From NCBI GenBank assembly GCA_027596075.1, contig JADGJC010000289.1:1-51740 (forward strand): 51,740 nucleotides of DNA, read 5' to 3'. The stretch is from Rhizophlyctis rosea (lineage: Eukaryota; Chytridiomycota; Chytridiomycetes; Rhizophlyctidales; Rhizophlyctidaceae). Below, one piece after another: positions 30,362 to 42,500 of the stretch. Position 1 is the stretch's first letter; each line of letters opens with the position of its first letter. The position numbers were made by a program, and so were the translations under genes. The notes under the pieces were generated by a model. It had not been told where the DNA came from, did no database searches, and saw nothing but the letters and a program-made list of their open reading frames with translations.

Positions 30362-33300
30362 ATGGTATGCTGGGACGTACATGAGATTGCTGACTGACTA
30401 TGCCAATAACAGCTGCTTGTTTTCAGGTCGACAGAAAACGTCCTCGCGATTCCAGCCCGGTCGGTCGAGATGATGAAGAAAACAGAGCCCCTCTCCCTTC
30501 GTCACCCGCTAGAGATCTTGCGAGTCCACTGCCTGCTTTCTCGGAAGCCGACGAAGATCTTATTCGGGAAGACTACGAGGTTGACGACATTTTGGAAGAC
30601 GAAGAGGAAGGAGACGGGGAAGATCTGTTCGGAGATGATCTTGAGAAGTGAGTCCCACGTCAAGCCTTTTTGCGAAGATGTCGTGCTCAATCTTGGTAAA
30701 TATTTCCAGCGATTATCGTGAAAATGTGCGGTTGGACCGATATGAGATTGACGAAGAAGCAGAGCAAGAAATGGATATCGGGATGGATATGGAGACTAGG
30801 CAACTGGTGGATGCCAAACTGAGACGACGTGACCGTGAACAAGCAATGCGTGATGGCAGATTACCTGCCGCATATATGGACGATAGTGAGTCATTGTTGG
30901 TCTCAGCTCCTTCCCGAGATGAGCTCACCCTCTATCACAGATGAAGACTTACTTGACCAACCGATGCCTGTAAGGCGGAGGAAGCGGGATGCCGATCGGG
31001 ATCAGGATCTTGATCTGGATGGAGAGGTAAAGATTTACATCGAACCTCCCTACTCCTGTGATGTCTAACCAGCTGCAGGTTGAGATTCCTGCTGGTATTC
31101 ACGATGTCCGTGGCCCTTTGAACGAATATATTGTCATGGAAGGCCCTCGTCAAAGCATTCGCCGTGATTTCCATCACTTCTTGACATCATATGTTGATGA
31201 AAATGGCGAGTCAGTCTATGGTGAACGCATCAAGGCCATGTGCGAAGGTGAGCAACTGAAAATTCTATATGGATGATATGACAAATATTCAACTCCCGTA
31301 TTCATCCAATAACAAAGCCAACGGTGAAAGTTTGGAAGTCAGCTACAAACATCTTGCACACACGAAACCCAACTTGGCGTATTTCTTGACTGATGCACCA
31401 ACGGAAGTGCTTAAGATTTTGGACGTTGTTGCTTTGGAGGTCGTGCTTTCCGGGTTCGAAGAATACGATCGGATCAAGAGCGAGATTCATGTGCGCATTA
31501 CCGATCTACCGGTTGTAGATATGCTTCGCGATCTTCGGTAAGGTCATCGACAATCGTGCATGCGGAAGTACATTTCATCTGACAGACATTCTTCAGTCAA
31601 TCACATTTGAACAAACTCATCCGCGTGTCCGGTGTGGTGACAAGGCGCACTGGCGTCTTCCCCCAGTTGAAGTATGTCAAGTACGACTGTATCAAGTGTG
31701 GCGCTCTGCTCGGCCCATACTATCAAGATGCAACCGACGAAATTCGCTTGCGTAACTGTCCCAATTGCCAATCGAAAGGTCCCTTCAACATCAACAGTGA
31801 GCAGGTAAGCTCACCCGCTCACGTAGTTGTTACGTGCAAAATCATTGACACTTGCATGTCAGACTGTGTACCGCAACTACCAGCGTTTGACACTGCAAGA
31901 AACACCTGGATCAGTGCCTGCCGGTCGTCTCCCGCGTCACAAAGAGGTCATTTGTCTTTGGGATATGGTCGATTACGCACGGCCTGGAGAGGAGATCGAG
32001 ATCACTGGTATTTACCGCAACAACTTCGACATCTCGCTCAATACGCGCAACGGGTTCCCCGTTTTTGCGACTGTCATCGAAGCAAACCATATCAGCAAGA
32101 AGGCGGACATGTTTGCCAGCTTCCGGTTGACTGAGGAAGACCAACACCAAATCAGGCAACTGGCTAAGGATGAGCGGATTTTGCAAAGGGTGAGACCTAG
32201 GTGCGACTGACTTATGCTGATGCAGATTGCTAAACCTTGCTTGTAGATCATCAAAAGCATTGCACCATCCATTTACGGTCACGAAGACATGAAGACAGCG
32301 CTCGCACTCGCCATGTTCGGAGGTGTCTTCAAGAACCCGCAAGGAAAGCACCGTCTCCGTGGAGATATCAACGTCCTCATGCTCGGTGACCCTGGAACTG
32401 CCAAATCACAATTCCTGAAATACGTGGAGAAGACGGCCCATCGGGCAGTCTATACTACCGGTCAAGGGGCCTCCGCCGTCGGTCTGACTGCTTCAGTGCA
32501 CAAGGACGCGATCACGAGAGAATGGACCTTGGAAGGAGGTGCTTTGGTGATGGCTGACAAGGGTATATGTCTGATTGACGAGTTCGACAAGATGAATGAC
32601 CATGATCGGTACGTTAGTGTTTATTGGTCCGCCATAACGTTGTTTGTTTACTAACATTGTACCGGATCATTTCAGAGTATCCATCCACGAAGCCATGGAA
32701 CAACAAAGCATCTCCATCTCGAAAGCCGGCATCGTCACAACGCTCCAAGCTCGCTGCTCCGTCATTGCGGCCGCTAACCCTACCCGAGGCAAATACAATC
32801 AACAAGTACCCTTCAGTCAAAACGTCGAGCTGACAGAGCCCATCTTGTCGCGTTTCGACATTTTGTGCGTGGTGCTTGATCGGGCGGATCCGGTTGATGA
32901 TGAGCGGTTGGCGGACTTTGTGGTCAACAGTCATATCAGGAGTCATCCGTCCAATGCGAAAAAAGGGGAGGATGAGGACCCGAAGGAAGATGCGAATGGG
33001 GCGGCGGCGTTGGATTCGGACGTGAGTTTTATTGGTGCTGTTTTGCATGGCATGGGTTTGTCGCATTTAACACGACGAATGTAGATCATTCCTCAAGACT
33101 TGCTCCGCAAGTATATCATGTACGCCAAGGACCGAGTGTTCCCGCGTATCACTGAGATTGATCACGACAAGATCGAAAAGTTGTATGCGGATCTGCGTCG
33201 CGAGTCGATGGTGAGTATTTGTCGCCACTGCCATTTCGATTTTGATTCAGCGGAGGGCCAGTGCTGAATCCTGTAACAGGTCGGAGGAAGCATTCCCATC

Positions 33301-33887
33301 ACAGTCCGTTACCTCGAATCCATCATCCGTATGTCGGAAGCTTTCGCACGAATGCATTTGCGCGACTTTGTGCGGCAGGACGATGTGGATCGGGCCATCT
33401 CCGTTACCGTCAAGAGTTTCATCAGTGCTCAGAAGTACTCGGTGCAGAAGCAGTTGGAGAAGGTAAGGAGTGGGGTTGTGAAATCAAGATTTTTGGCTGC
33501 CTTTGCGCATATGGTGTAGAGAACGAATCGCTGACTCGCTCCTTTGCGCGAATAGTCCTTCAGCAAGTACCTCACGCGGTCGCAAGACAACTTCGAGCTT
33601 ATCCACCACGTGCTCTCGGAGGTCGTCAAGGAGCACATCAAGTTCTATTATTATGGACATGATCAGATGCCGGAGGAAATTGAGATTGATATGGAGGAGT
33701 TGGAGATGCGGGTATGACACTTTGTGTTTTGTTGTTCACTTGATGGGTTGTTTCGCTGATGCTTTTGTTTCCTTCTCAGTGTCGTGAGCTCAACATCCAT
33801 GACTTGCAACCATATTACGACAGCCGGTTGTTCACGCAGTCGTTCACATCTAGCAAGAGACAGAAGAAGATTTGGAAGAAGTTGTAA
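30362..33887 (+). CDS. MCM2: Mcm2, replicative helicase subunit (14 exons)
   Basis: Subunit of the MCM2-7 helicase that opens DNA at origins. Exons: 30362-30364, 30427-30647, 30710-30885, 30941-31026, 31079-31247, 31318-31537, 31597-31804, 31863-32189, 32247-32608, 32676-33021, 33085-33210, 33280-33462, 33556-33711, 33780-33887; 896 residues, close to yeast and human Mcm2. Acidic N-terminus with D-L-F-G-D-D and D-R-Y-E-I-D-E-E typical of Mcm2; C4 zinc finger at about 320-345; Walker A G-D-P-G-T-A-K-S at about 517; Walker B L-I-D-E-F-D-K-M; arginine finger S-R-F-D-I-L at about 649. The ATG-only first exon joins to V-D-R-K-R-P-R-D. An alternative start in the same frame is the ATG at 30400, reading through the first intron. 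Confidence 0.94.
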
Positions 33888-34116
33888 GGTGTTAGGCTGG
33901 GTATTGAGAGATGTGGTGTTTTGTGCAAGGAGCGGTAGTATTTCCAGATAGGCAGCCGAATATGCAGAGCCCTATTGTATTCTAGCCTGTTCTAGTGTGA
34001 TGTGACTTTCTTTTTAGCCATCTCCTTTTGATGTAAATCTACATTTGAATTGTCCTGATATCTCCTGCTATGTGGTGTTGGGAGGAGTGATTTCGTTGAC
34101 TCTCCCTGGCAACATC

Positions 34117-35868
34117 TCATATGGATTCTAACAACCAGGCTTTGAGTTCTGCCATTTCGTCGAGAAGGCGCATTCCTGTGCCGACGGCGAGGTTGTCGAA
34201 GGCGTAGTGGATGCCGGATGGGGCATAGCGTTGGCCTGACATCATTGGAATCAATTGAACGTCCGGATGGATGTTACATGAAAGCACCCTACCTTCTAGA
34301 GCTTCTATGAGTCGCATAGCGACGGCGGTATGGTCCTTTGCATTGATGATGATTGTCGCTTCTGTTATTATACCGTGATTTACGCGGAACATGGCGTCCT
34401 AATGGGCCGATTGTCAGCGCAATGTCATTCGCGTCCTGATGAGATGGGAGCAACCCTTACCACTGAGCCCCAACTGAATTGATGATCTAGTTGATGCGTA
34501 AATTCTGGTGTTTGACCGTATGTCCAGTCCCATGTCTAGACGTCACATTGTTAGACATCATTTCAACGTTATGCATGGACTCGACCATCCTAGTCACGGT
34601 CTATGGCAAATCACCTTCAGCTCGTCGTGATCTTTCTGTATATCTGGATGTTTTAAGAAGAAGTCTTTGTCCAGTTCTGTGAACTAATATAGGGGAAAAC
34701 GTGATCGTGTCGGTTTGATGCAGACTTAGCACGGACGATAGAGGGTCAGAACTGAACCTGCAAATCTTTGACCCCGTGCGTCCGCCCAAACTCCTCCATC
34801 ACGGCTTCGCAGAATGACAGATGATCCACCGTGTAAGAATGTTCCCGTAATCTCGTCACTGGCGAGCGGACGCTAGCAACGCCTTTGCCCACCATGTTTT
34901 TCTACAGAACCCTTTCGGTCAGCACACCAAACATCCGAGCAGGCAAGCAAGCGATATGTTATCACTTGTAAAATGGAAGACTCACAGGCGGCGGCTTTAG
35001 ATACCTCCCCAGCGCCTTCAAATCCGCATCGATGAGCATCGTGCCATGATGATAGGCGCGATTACTGACGATCTTATATGCCGAGCCGGAGATTTTGGAT
35101 GAGTCTATAACGAGATCGTGGCGATCGTTGACGGAGGAAGGGATGTCGAGGTGGTGGAGGGCGCGGGAGATCATGTGGGCGCTTTTGCGGCGGTCAAAGT
35201 CGTCGCGGGGCATGATGACGGTGTAGTTTGTGTTGCCTATGTCCTACGAATTGATAAAATATAACGTATGAAAAACACTTTGCGAGCATAGTTATGGGCA
35301 ACATTGATGCATACATGGTATACTGTGCCCCCACCACTTCTTCGTCGTATTAGGGGCACGTTATCATGAGCCATTAGTTTGAGATCGCACTCTTTCCATG
35401 GGTTCTAGTTTCCCAAATTTGACATTCGGTGAGTTTGATGCGCTTTGACGCAGTGACGAATCAATCACTTCATACTTGATTCCGCCCAATAACCACACAA
35501 TTGGTATTCCGCCAAAGGTATAAGACAAACTTCGCGGAGTCTTTCCGTCGGAATAACCTGATACAAGTGTGAATAGTCCAACTGGGGAAGCAGCCGAATT
35601 CAAGACAGAGTCACGGCAGCCTACCATTCTTCCAAAGCTAAGTTGATCCAAGGATCAGTGACCTTGGATATGAAACATTCAACCTTTCCTTATGGGAATT
35701 TTGGGAAACGTGCTTCTGAGAAAGTTGCCACGAGGGAAGGTGGTGGTGGAAGGTTCTTACCTCCCGGGCTGACTCTGTGAAATGGCGACGAGTCCCACAT
35801 GGTGTCTTGAATGAGAAGTGCGTTCTCCGCGAGCACGCTCGAACAGCGGACCAGAATATGACCGTCAT
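34117..35868 (-). CDS. Lipoate-protein ligase, mitochondrial (nine exons)
   Basis: LplA/Aim22-type enzyme that attaches lipoate to E2 and H proteins in mitochondria. Exons: 35868-35761, 35683-35625, 35557-35476, 35404-35315, 35243-34986, 34901-34758, 34683-34615, 34535-34461, 34398-34117; 388 residues. The first 35 residues are basic and hydroxylated, a likely mitochondrial presequence. Then [24 protein letters not shown]-x-E, [12 protein letters not shown], and K-I-S-G-S-A-Y-K with the Lys that contacts lipoyl-AMP, followed by A-Y-H-H-G-T-M-L. The C-terminal domain with F-R-V-N-H-G-I is present. Intron 6 uses a weak GTTCAG donor but keeps frame. The acceptor for exon 2 was set by the need to read the [10 protein letters not shown] motif. 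Confidence 0.92.
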
Positions 35869-36155
35869 ATTTGTTGAGTACCTTACGATGCAGTACCTGT
35901 GGTTGCAGTGATGAGGTTAAAAGCTTTAAAAATAGCCAAGAAGCAGGAAGCAGGCATCGCGGGAGAACTTCGTCCTGTCGGCTCCATTATCCTCCGACGT
36001 TCTTGATCATGGTGAGTCACATGTCTGTTGATGCGGGTAAATTCAAAGCCACTCATGGGTTGTCACCAAAAATATCTTACACAAACTTGTTCTTCAAGTT
36101 CACCTTCACATTGTTGACAAGCAACATAATTATCACCAGCACCTAAGCATCAGCC

Positions 36156-37153
36156 ATGAAAGCGACGCTGATAGCGGCTGCCCGCCGCTCGTCACCATAC
36201 GCCTCTTTCGCAAAAAACCTTACACACCGCACACCCACTGACCCTTCGCCTCTCCAACCCGACCGAACAGTACTCACTGAAAAATACCTAGACCAACACA
36301 ACCAACTAGAGCCCGCAGTCAAAAGCGACGCCCTAGCAGCTACTAGAAATAACATGCACGTACCAGGCAAATTAGGCGAATACTTCCTTCCCGCTCGTAT
36401 CAAGGTACGACAGGAAGGGTCTGAGCCATTAATCCTCCGTTGTTCGTAAGTGTTCTATGCCCTTTTGCTCTCCAAGTTTCAAGAGACCCAATATCCAACT
36501 CCTCCACCAGAATCTGCGGCAGTAACCAACATCTAGACCATAAATGTCCCGAAGCCCCCAAACTCCCCAAAGGCGCCGGCAAAATCCAGAAACTCCCAGC
36601 CCTTGCAGAACAACCCCAACTCACCGCCGCAGAAAAGCTAACCTACCGTGATAAAGCTCTTCGCGAAAAGTTGCGTAGAATAGTGACAGATATCATCGCA
36701 CTCCACCCGGAACCAGAAGCTGTGTGGATGAACAAATGGGAAATCGCAAAAGTGACATTGACGAGGAGCAACAAGATTTGTAATTTGTATTGGAGGAGGC
36801 TCATGACTGGGTCGGAGATCAAGACGGTTGGTAGCAATCCGACATGCACCATCATCACTTTGCCACGTCAAGCTCGGAAAATTACTGATTATCGGTTCGT
36901 TATACAGGAAGAACTAAACGCCAACCTCCAACCCCTCTGCCCCGTCATTCAAAGCGCAATTGTCCGCCGCATAGGCAAAAAATTCGACAAGGTAACCATT
37001 CAAGAACTGCCAGCAGAAACAACCAGACTCCTCCTTCAACGAGTCTACCGCGAACTCTACGAAACAGAAGGCATACGCGACGTACCGTTGGCGAACCAGA
37101 AGAAGGGTGCAGCGTTGCGAGTTGTGCGAAAAGACGGTGTAGAAACCCTGTAG
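36156..37153 (+). CDS. Basic protein with CCHC zinc knuckle, tentative mitochondrial RbfA-like factor
   Basis: A 310-residue protein, exons 36156-36445 and 36511-37153. The N-terminus (MKATLIAAARRSSPYASFAKN) fits a mitochondrial presequence. Across the splice junction runs C-S-I-C-x4-H-x4-C, an exact CX2CX4HX4C zinc knuckle. The C-terminal half (about 165-290) has L-R-E-K-L-R-R-I-V-T-D-I-I, a strand V-T-L-T-R-S, then I-Q-E-E-L-N-A-N-L-Q-P-L, I-x2-A-I-V-R-R-I-G-K-K-F-D-K-V-T-I-Q-E-L-P. This order resembles the KH-like fold of ribosome-binding factor A, but no decisive motif is present, so I give this only as a possibility. The gene shares a 287-bp divergent upstream region with the lipoate ligase, which is also mitochondrial. 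Confidence 0.6.
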
Positions 37154-37325
37154 AGTTGGTTGTTCGTATTTCGTGTTGGATGATTGTGTAGTATTCCTTG
37201 TTGTTTCCTGTAATGTAGAAGATTCCATTTGTACATATTTACATGGATTTGCGTATATACATAAAGTAGCGGTGAACCATCATCCGCCTCAACCTATACT
37301 ATCTACACGGCCCTCTGACCCCGCC

Positions 37326-39660
37326 TCATCTGCACCACTCCTCAGCTTCCGCCCTAGCGGCATGCCACCAATCATTCCACGCAACCGCCAGCAGAAGGGC
37401 ATCCGCCAAATCATCCCTCTTCCGAACTTTGTTGAACCCTTCCCTTGTGCTATCCGCACATTCAACTTTCACCCTCTGTTCCATCCACTCACTCGCAATC
37501 TCCACCGCCATCCGTTTCTTTACACCATGATCATACTTCGTCTCCTTCCCCATTTCTGCATTTTGCGCCAATGCCCGTTTCTTCAAGCCATAATGGGCGG
37601 ACACCAACTGAGGCAGAACGCTCTCTACCTTCGTCCCCGTCTTCCTAGCCCGATCCGTCATAACGCTCACAAAAGCCGCCTCAAATGACCGCAACCGCAA
37701 AATATAGTCCGGAATCTTCCCTTCATTCCTTCCCCAGTAATTCCTCTCGACAATGCACACATCTGCCGGCATCTGGAAGACATGCTCATCAAGTAGCGCC
37801 GCGCATTCTTTCGCGTACAGGTCTGGCTTGTACGTTTTGGGCAACTTGGGCAGAATCAGTTGCCATTGAAGGAGTTTCGGCGGTGTCTCCGTGGTTATCC
37901 GGGCGAAGGCAAGGTGAGTAAGCCCCATGTCGATGGCGAGAATGGTTTTGGGAGTGGAATGGGTCGCGATGAGGGATATGTGGTCGCTGATTGTCGATAC
38001 AAGTTCTCCTTTTCTGTCTGGAGAGGACAACCCAAAGCGCCAACATTTCCCCTTCAACTTCTCGACAGTCATGCTTTGCAAACTAGCAGCGGGATTAGGG
38101 CGCGAATGAGTAGGTCAGCGCCGCGAATTCAAACTTACTGCTCCATATACCGCTCCTTGCTAGTCCGGTTCATTCCTCCCGATTTGGCCATCAACTTTGT
38201 CGACGACGTTAGCCATTCCTGGTCCCTTACAGCAACAGCTTCAACAATGTTCTGCGGGCCATCCACCAGTCCTCTTCTCTTTTCCTTTTTCCTTGGCGAT
38301 TTTCCTACTAACGTTGTCGTCGCGGCTTCTGCATCTTTTGACCCTTCCTCAATCGTGCTGTCCTTCGAAGGTTTTGACTCCCCAACGACGTGGACTTCCC
38401 CTATCCGGTCGCCCCCCATCCCATTACCACTACGCCGTTTGGCAGGCTTCCTCGTTGGAGGTTTGGCAGCGGCTTCCGCATCCTTCGATTCCTCGCTATC
38501 TACGCTGCTTTCGTGCCGTTTTATCACGGGCGACTTCACAACGACCTGCTCGTCCTCTGTCCGTTGGCCCTTCATTCCTTTACTACGACTAGGTTGTGCT
38601 CCCCCCCTTGTTGAGGTTTCTGCAATGACGTTCGCATCCTCAGGCTTTCTTCTCACCGAGCTCTTCTTCGTACGTTTTGTGGGAGGCAACTTCGTTACCG
38701 ATTGTTCGTCTTCCTTTCGTTCGCTCTCCATGCCTTGACAAGTAATACCCTTTACACGCTTTGTTGATGAGGTGTCTGCATTGACCGTCTCGTCCATTGA
38801 CCCCCTTTCATACGTGCTGCTTTCTGGCCGTTTCTCTGCCGTCGGCGTTGTTACGGCATCGCCCTTCTCACCCTTAGTGCTCTTACTGCGACTTTTCTTT
38901 GCAGGCCGTGCTATTGATGATACAGTCGATGGCGCGGAAGCAGTCACTGGCGCTACGACCGGTTGCTGCCGTGAACCCGTAGCTGGTTCATAAGGTCAGT
39001 TCGTTGCCTGAAGGTGTTGACCGCCAACGTGAATCAAATACCAGTTGACAAGGGAAACGGCGTATTGGCCCAAATTTGCACTAGTGCAGGGATAAGCTCT
39101 TGCTTGTCGAGTTTATCTGCATTTGGATCCCAACGTCGGACTAATTCTCTGAGGTCTTCCACGTTTACAGTCTGCATTCTATCGTCTTCATTTTAAGTTT
39201 CTCGAAAGATAGTCGTGCCACTTGAATGAACTCTCACCCTATTAGTCCATATGCAAGGGATTGATTTCCAAGAAATGTCACAAGTTCTTGTGTTATTACT
39301 CCTGAACTATATTCGACGCATTATTATTTTGTTATAGTCAGATCCATCTCCACGCCCGACATACCTGTTATCGACAACTAAGTTCCTGCCGCATTCAAAT
39401 TCTGCATCTTGACCCAGCTTGTCAGCGCTGGTCGCTACATATCGGACTAAACCATTGTGTTGCTTGGAAGCCGTGACTTGCGCAGTCGCAGAGGGGCTGC
39501 GGAACGGAGCTGACTGGGCGATCAATTCAGCGATATTTACAACGATGTGGGGCAGGTTTTGGCACCACCTTACCTTCCGAATGCACGTTTTGCACGCTGC
39601 AGGCTGTCGCAGGTTTCGGGTATCAGGCGAGCGTGCTATGGCTCGTAGCAGGCTAGACAT
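37326..39660 (-). CDS. CCE1: Mitochondrial Holliday junction resolvase, Cce1/Ydc2 type, with SAP-like segments
   Basis: Endonuclease that cuts four-way junctions of mitochondrial DNA. Exons: 39660-39365, 39178-39042, 38982-38139, 38082-37326; 677 residues. Residues 1-30 (S-L-L-R-A-I-A-R-S) look like a mitochondrial presequence. Exon 2 encodes a SAP-like helix pair (V-N-V-E-D-L-R-E-L-V-x5-P-x2-D-K-L-D-K-Q-E-L-I). Exon 3 is a long Lys/Ser/Thr/Glu-rich linker. Exon 4 starts with a second SAP motif (M-T-V-E-K-L-K-x6-G-L-x3-G-x-K/R-x2-L) and the Ydc2 nuclease: A-I-D-M-G-L-T-H-L-A-F, V-E-R-N-Y-W, K-R-D-D-L-A-D-A-L-L with the acidic metal ligands. It is much longer than yeast Cce1 (about 350) because of the N-terminal part. 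The first two exons are less certain than the last two. Confidence 0.85.
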
Positions 39661-40064
39661 TGCCGCAGAGGAGGCACCGCGGATAGTAGAATTGCGTGGG
39701 ATAGCGGAAGCATGGGAAAGTTGGGAGTTGGGGAAGTTGGGAACGCGTGAAGGTTTGGTTGAGCTTCTATTACTCGTAATTAATTAATTACAGATCACGA
39801 GGTCAGGAAGGGTTTTACCCATGTGCGACCTCCGACAAGCCACACAATTTCCAAATGAAACTACCCACCAACAACATCCGATCGGTGAATCGATCGATGA
39901 AAGTTGGAACCCCACCAAAACACCTGAGGCCTGGACCCTTCGTCGCGTACATCTGCAGCAATCCTTCCTTGCTCCTAATCTCCAACTCTTCTGCAAATCC
40001 ACCAACTCCCCAAATAAGCCTACTAATCCAACTCGCGAAGTTTTACTGAACATATACATCAAAA
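39661..40064. other. Divergent promoter region, CCE1 and the zinc-ribbon gene
   Basis: About 400 bp; an AT-rich TAATTAATTAATTA run at 39777-39790 lies about midway. No other feature seen. Confidence 0.5.
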
Positions 40065-40807
40065 ATGTCATCTTACAGCTGCACCGATTGTGGAATGGGT
40101 GTCTCCAACCTCTCCTGCTCCAAGTGTGGTGAGAAGCTCGTTGACGGTACCATCGACAAGAATGGGCAGTGAGTATCATCACTATCCGACGTGTTTTCGC
40201 GTCAATGCATCGATAACATCTCATGCCATTCAAAATTCAGAACGGTCAGGGTCTCCAAGTGCCCCGGTGGCTGTGGAATGATCAAGAGTCCTCAGGTATT
40301 GACTATCAATCGATGCACCGGATTCCACCCACCCCTCCTCACGTTCCTAATGCAACACATAGTGTTGCGGCAGGGACATGGCTGCCAGCACGGCAAGCAA
40401 GCCCGCTGCCCATTCCCATGATGCAGGCACTCAATACAAATGCGAGGACTGTGGCTACGGAGTGAAGGTGTGTCTTGCAGCTCGACGAGATATCTCTGTC
40501 TGGCATGCTATACATGGAATTAGGAAAATTCATCAGTTACTTACTCTCCCTCATTGTCCATCATGATCAGGGCTTGACATGCGGCAAGTGCAATGGCAGT
40601 CTTCAACATGACACAGTTCAAAAGGACGGACAAGAGGTCAGTGATGTATCTGGATTGTTTTCTAATCTGAGCACATGCCACCACTGGACCTCTCTGACAT
40701 CAACACTTCCTGTTCCCCTTCAGGTCCATGTCACCAAGTGCAGCGCTGGGTGCGGCATGATCAAAAGCCCTCAGTGCTGTGGAAGGGATATGGTTGCTGC
40801 GCACTGA
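40065..40807 (+). CDS. Duplicated zinc-ribbon protein, 137 residues in five exons
   Basis: Exons: 40065-40168, 40241-40295, 40363-40467, 40571-40636, 40724-40807. The protein is two copies of one module joined by an Ala/Ser/His-rich linker (about 61-78). Each copy reads Y-x-C-x-D-C-G-x-G-V, then L-x-C-x-K-C, then a strand with K-x-G-Q, then V-x-V-x-K-C-x2-G-C-G-M-I-K-S-P-Q-C-C-G-R-D-M. The first copy is encoded by exons 1-3, the second by exons 3-5, and the intron sites fall at matching places, so the copies arose by duplication of an already split gene. Three Cys pairs per module suggest zinc or another metal. Function not recognised. The protein ends V-A-A-H-stop. Confidence 0.85.
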
Positions 40808-41069
40808 GTCCTTGGAGCAGGTTGTTTCCCACAGTTATGGCACAGAAGGTGACTTGCATTTCCAGTGTATTGCATGCTGTTCGTTACCGGTCTGTGTTTT
40901 GCACAAAGCTGTCAACTTGTATAATTGCCTTATTGAGCTACACAAACGAGGATACGTGGAGTGGGTAGCAATGCTGAATGTAACCTCAACTGTTGGTGGA
41001 CTGCACCCCCAAAGAAACATCGCAATGAAGCAGTGATGGCAAACAAAGATGATCATATTTCTCGATTCA

Positions 41070-42096
41070 TTACCCACCCAAAAATGAGCGAAGATTCTTG
41101 ACACTCTGCTCTGCTGTCTGAGCCTCACTCCACCCTCTGGCTTCAGCAACCAACCTGCAGATATCCTGTAACCGCCCATCCAAATCCAGCACATCATCCG
41201 CTACAGATTCCAGCAGGAAGCGATCATCTGGCACTGCTCTAACACGTTCGGCAAACCCCTTAGATGACGCATGCTTTGCTGAAAACCCAAAGAATACATC
41301 TACCCCTTTCAACCCAACCAAGCTCTTCATCAAAGAAGGATTTTCCAACCAGGAATGCATCGTAACCCGCCTCGGATGATGTTTCATCCTGTGCAGAATC
41401 TCAAAAACATGACCTTGGCTTCTGACGGAGTGAATGCTAGCTGCACGGTCATATCGAGAAGCCAGTTCCAGACAGTTGATACAGATCAAGATTTGGTGAT
41501 CCAACGATGGACGAAAGCGTGGGCTTCCTGTAGGGCGGATGATAGATTTGTCTAGACCTATTTCTCCGACTACGGCGTGAGGGTGACGTATGAGGAAGGC
41601 TTCCAGCAGCTGGAAAGCCCGGGATGACGACAGTGAGGAGGGAGAGGGGACTTCAAGGTCATTTTCGGGTAGGAACCAAGGATGGATGCCTACACCGCGA
41701 TACCTTCAGCCTCATGGACTTGAGCGAGTAGTGGGCCACATACAGTCACCCACCAAAGCCAGGAATGATCGTTTCCGGATGTTCTCGCGCCAGCCTTTCG
41801 ACAACCAGCCAATCTTGCATGTGTGTACCCATGACGCATATCTTCTCAGCAGACGAATGTCGTATGAATTCCGCTTTTGAAGGTGTGTTGTGGATATGAG
41901 AATGTGCATCCCAGTAGCGAGGCGGATGCAAAGAGGACCCATAACGCCGGGAGTTACAAAAGCGTGGAGGAAAGTAGGGGTGTCGTTTTGGAAAAAGAGT
42001 CCGTGAGGCTAACACCTCCAACATTGCGTCTTGTTGCAGCTGAGCAGTTTTACTGCATAGGAGGTTAGGCGCACGTGTCATGAGGGAAGGGACCAC
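41070..42096 (-). CDS. TatD/Scn1-like metal-dependent hydrolase (two exons)
   Basis: Member of the TatD DNase family, nearest to the fungal Cut9-interacting Scn1 group. Exons 42096-41754 and 41689-41070; 320 residues. Key motifs: W-D-A-H-S-H-I-H (first metal-binding pair, about 62-69), P-G-F-G-I-H-P-W across the splice junction, V-V-G-E-I-G-L-D (Glu ligand), S-I-H-S-V-R (His), M-H-S-W, F-G-F-S. The last motif, usually E-S/T-D, reads L-L-E-S-V, so the conserved catalytic Asp appears to be Val. The 60 residues before the first motif are not family sequence; the true start may lie within them. The two-exon model keeps frame only with the GTGTAG acceptor at 41690. Confidence 0.85.
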
Positions 42097-42500
42097 AATG
42101 CGAGAATGCGAGACTTGCTACAGTTTGATAAATTCCGAATGGTTGTTGTATGACCGACAAAGACGCCGGAGAGGCACCCCGAACAAAGAGGCACGACAAG
42201 AGGACCGCCTGGCTCCATGTATTTCAGCGGCGGAATCTTAGTGGCACAGATACCTAAGTAAACTGTGGCTTAGTGTAAGCCGCGGGTTCAGTGTTTCATC
42301 ATCGACCCTGAAGCCCACCGCAGAACCTTTCCCCTAGGTCTTGAATGTGAGACCCTTCACAAACACCGCATCTGAAACGATCTTTTTTCCAAATCTTTGC
42401 AAGGAGTGGCATGTCTCAAACGCATCGTAAACGCTGACATTCACCATTTCTTCAGACATCTCGCCAAACGAGCTGAACGACCTTCAGCGGCTCGGTCATC
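42097..42500. other. Divergent promoter region, TatD-like gene and kinase gene
   Basis: About 400 bp, no element recognised. Confidence 0.5.

Noticed and set aside
37860..38738. 292-residue plus-strand open frame
   Set aside because: Antisense to the linker and nuclease exons of CCE1; no domain in the plus-strand reading.
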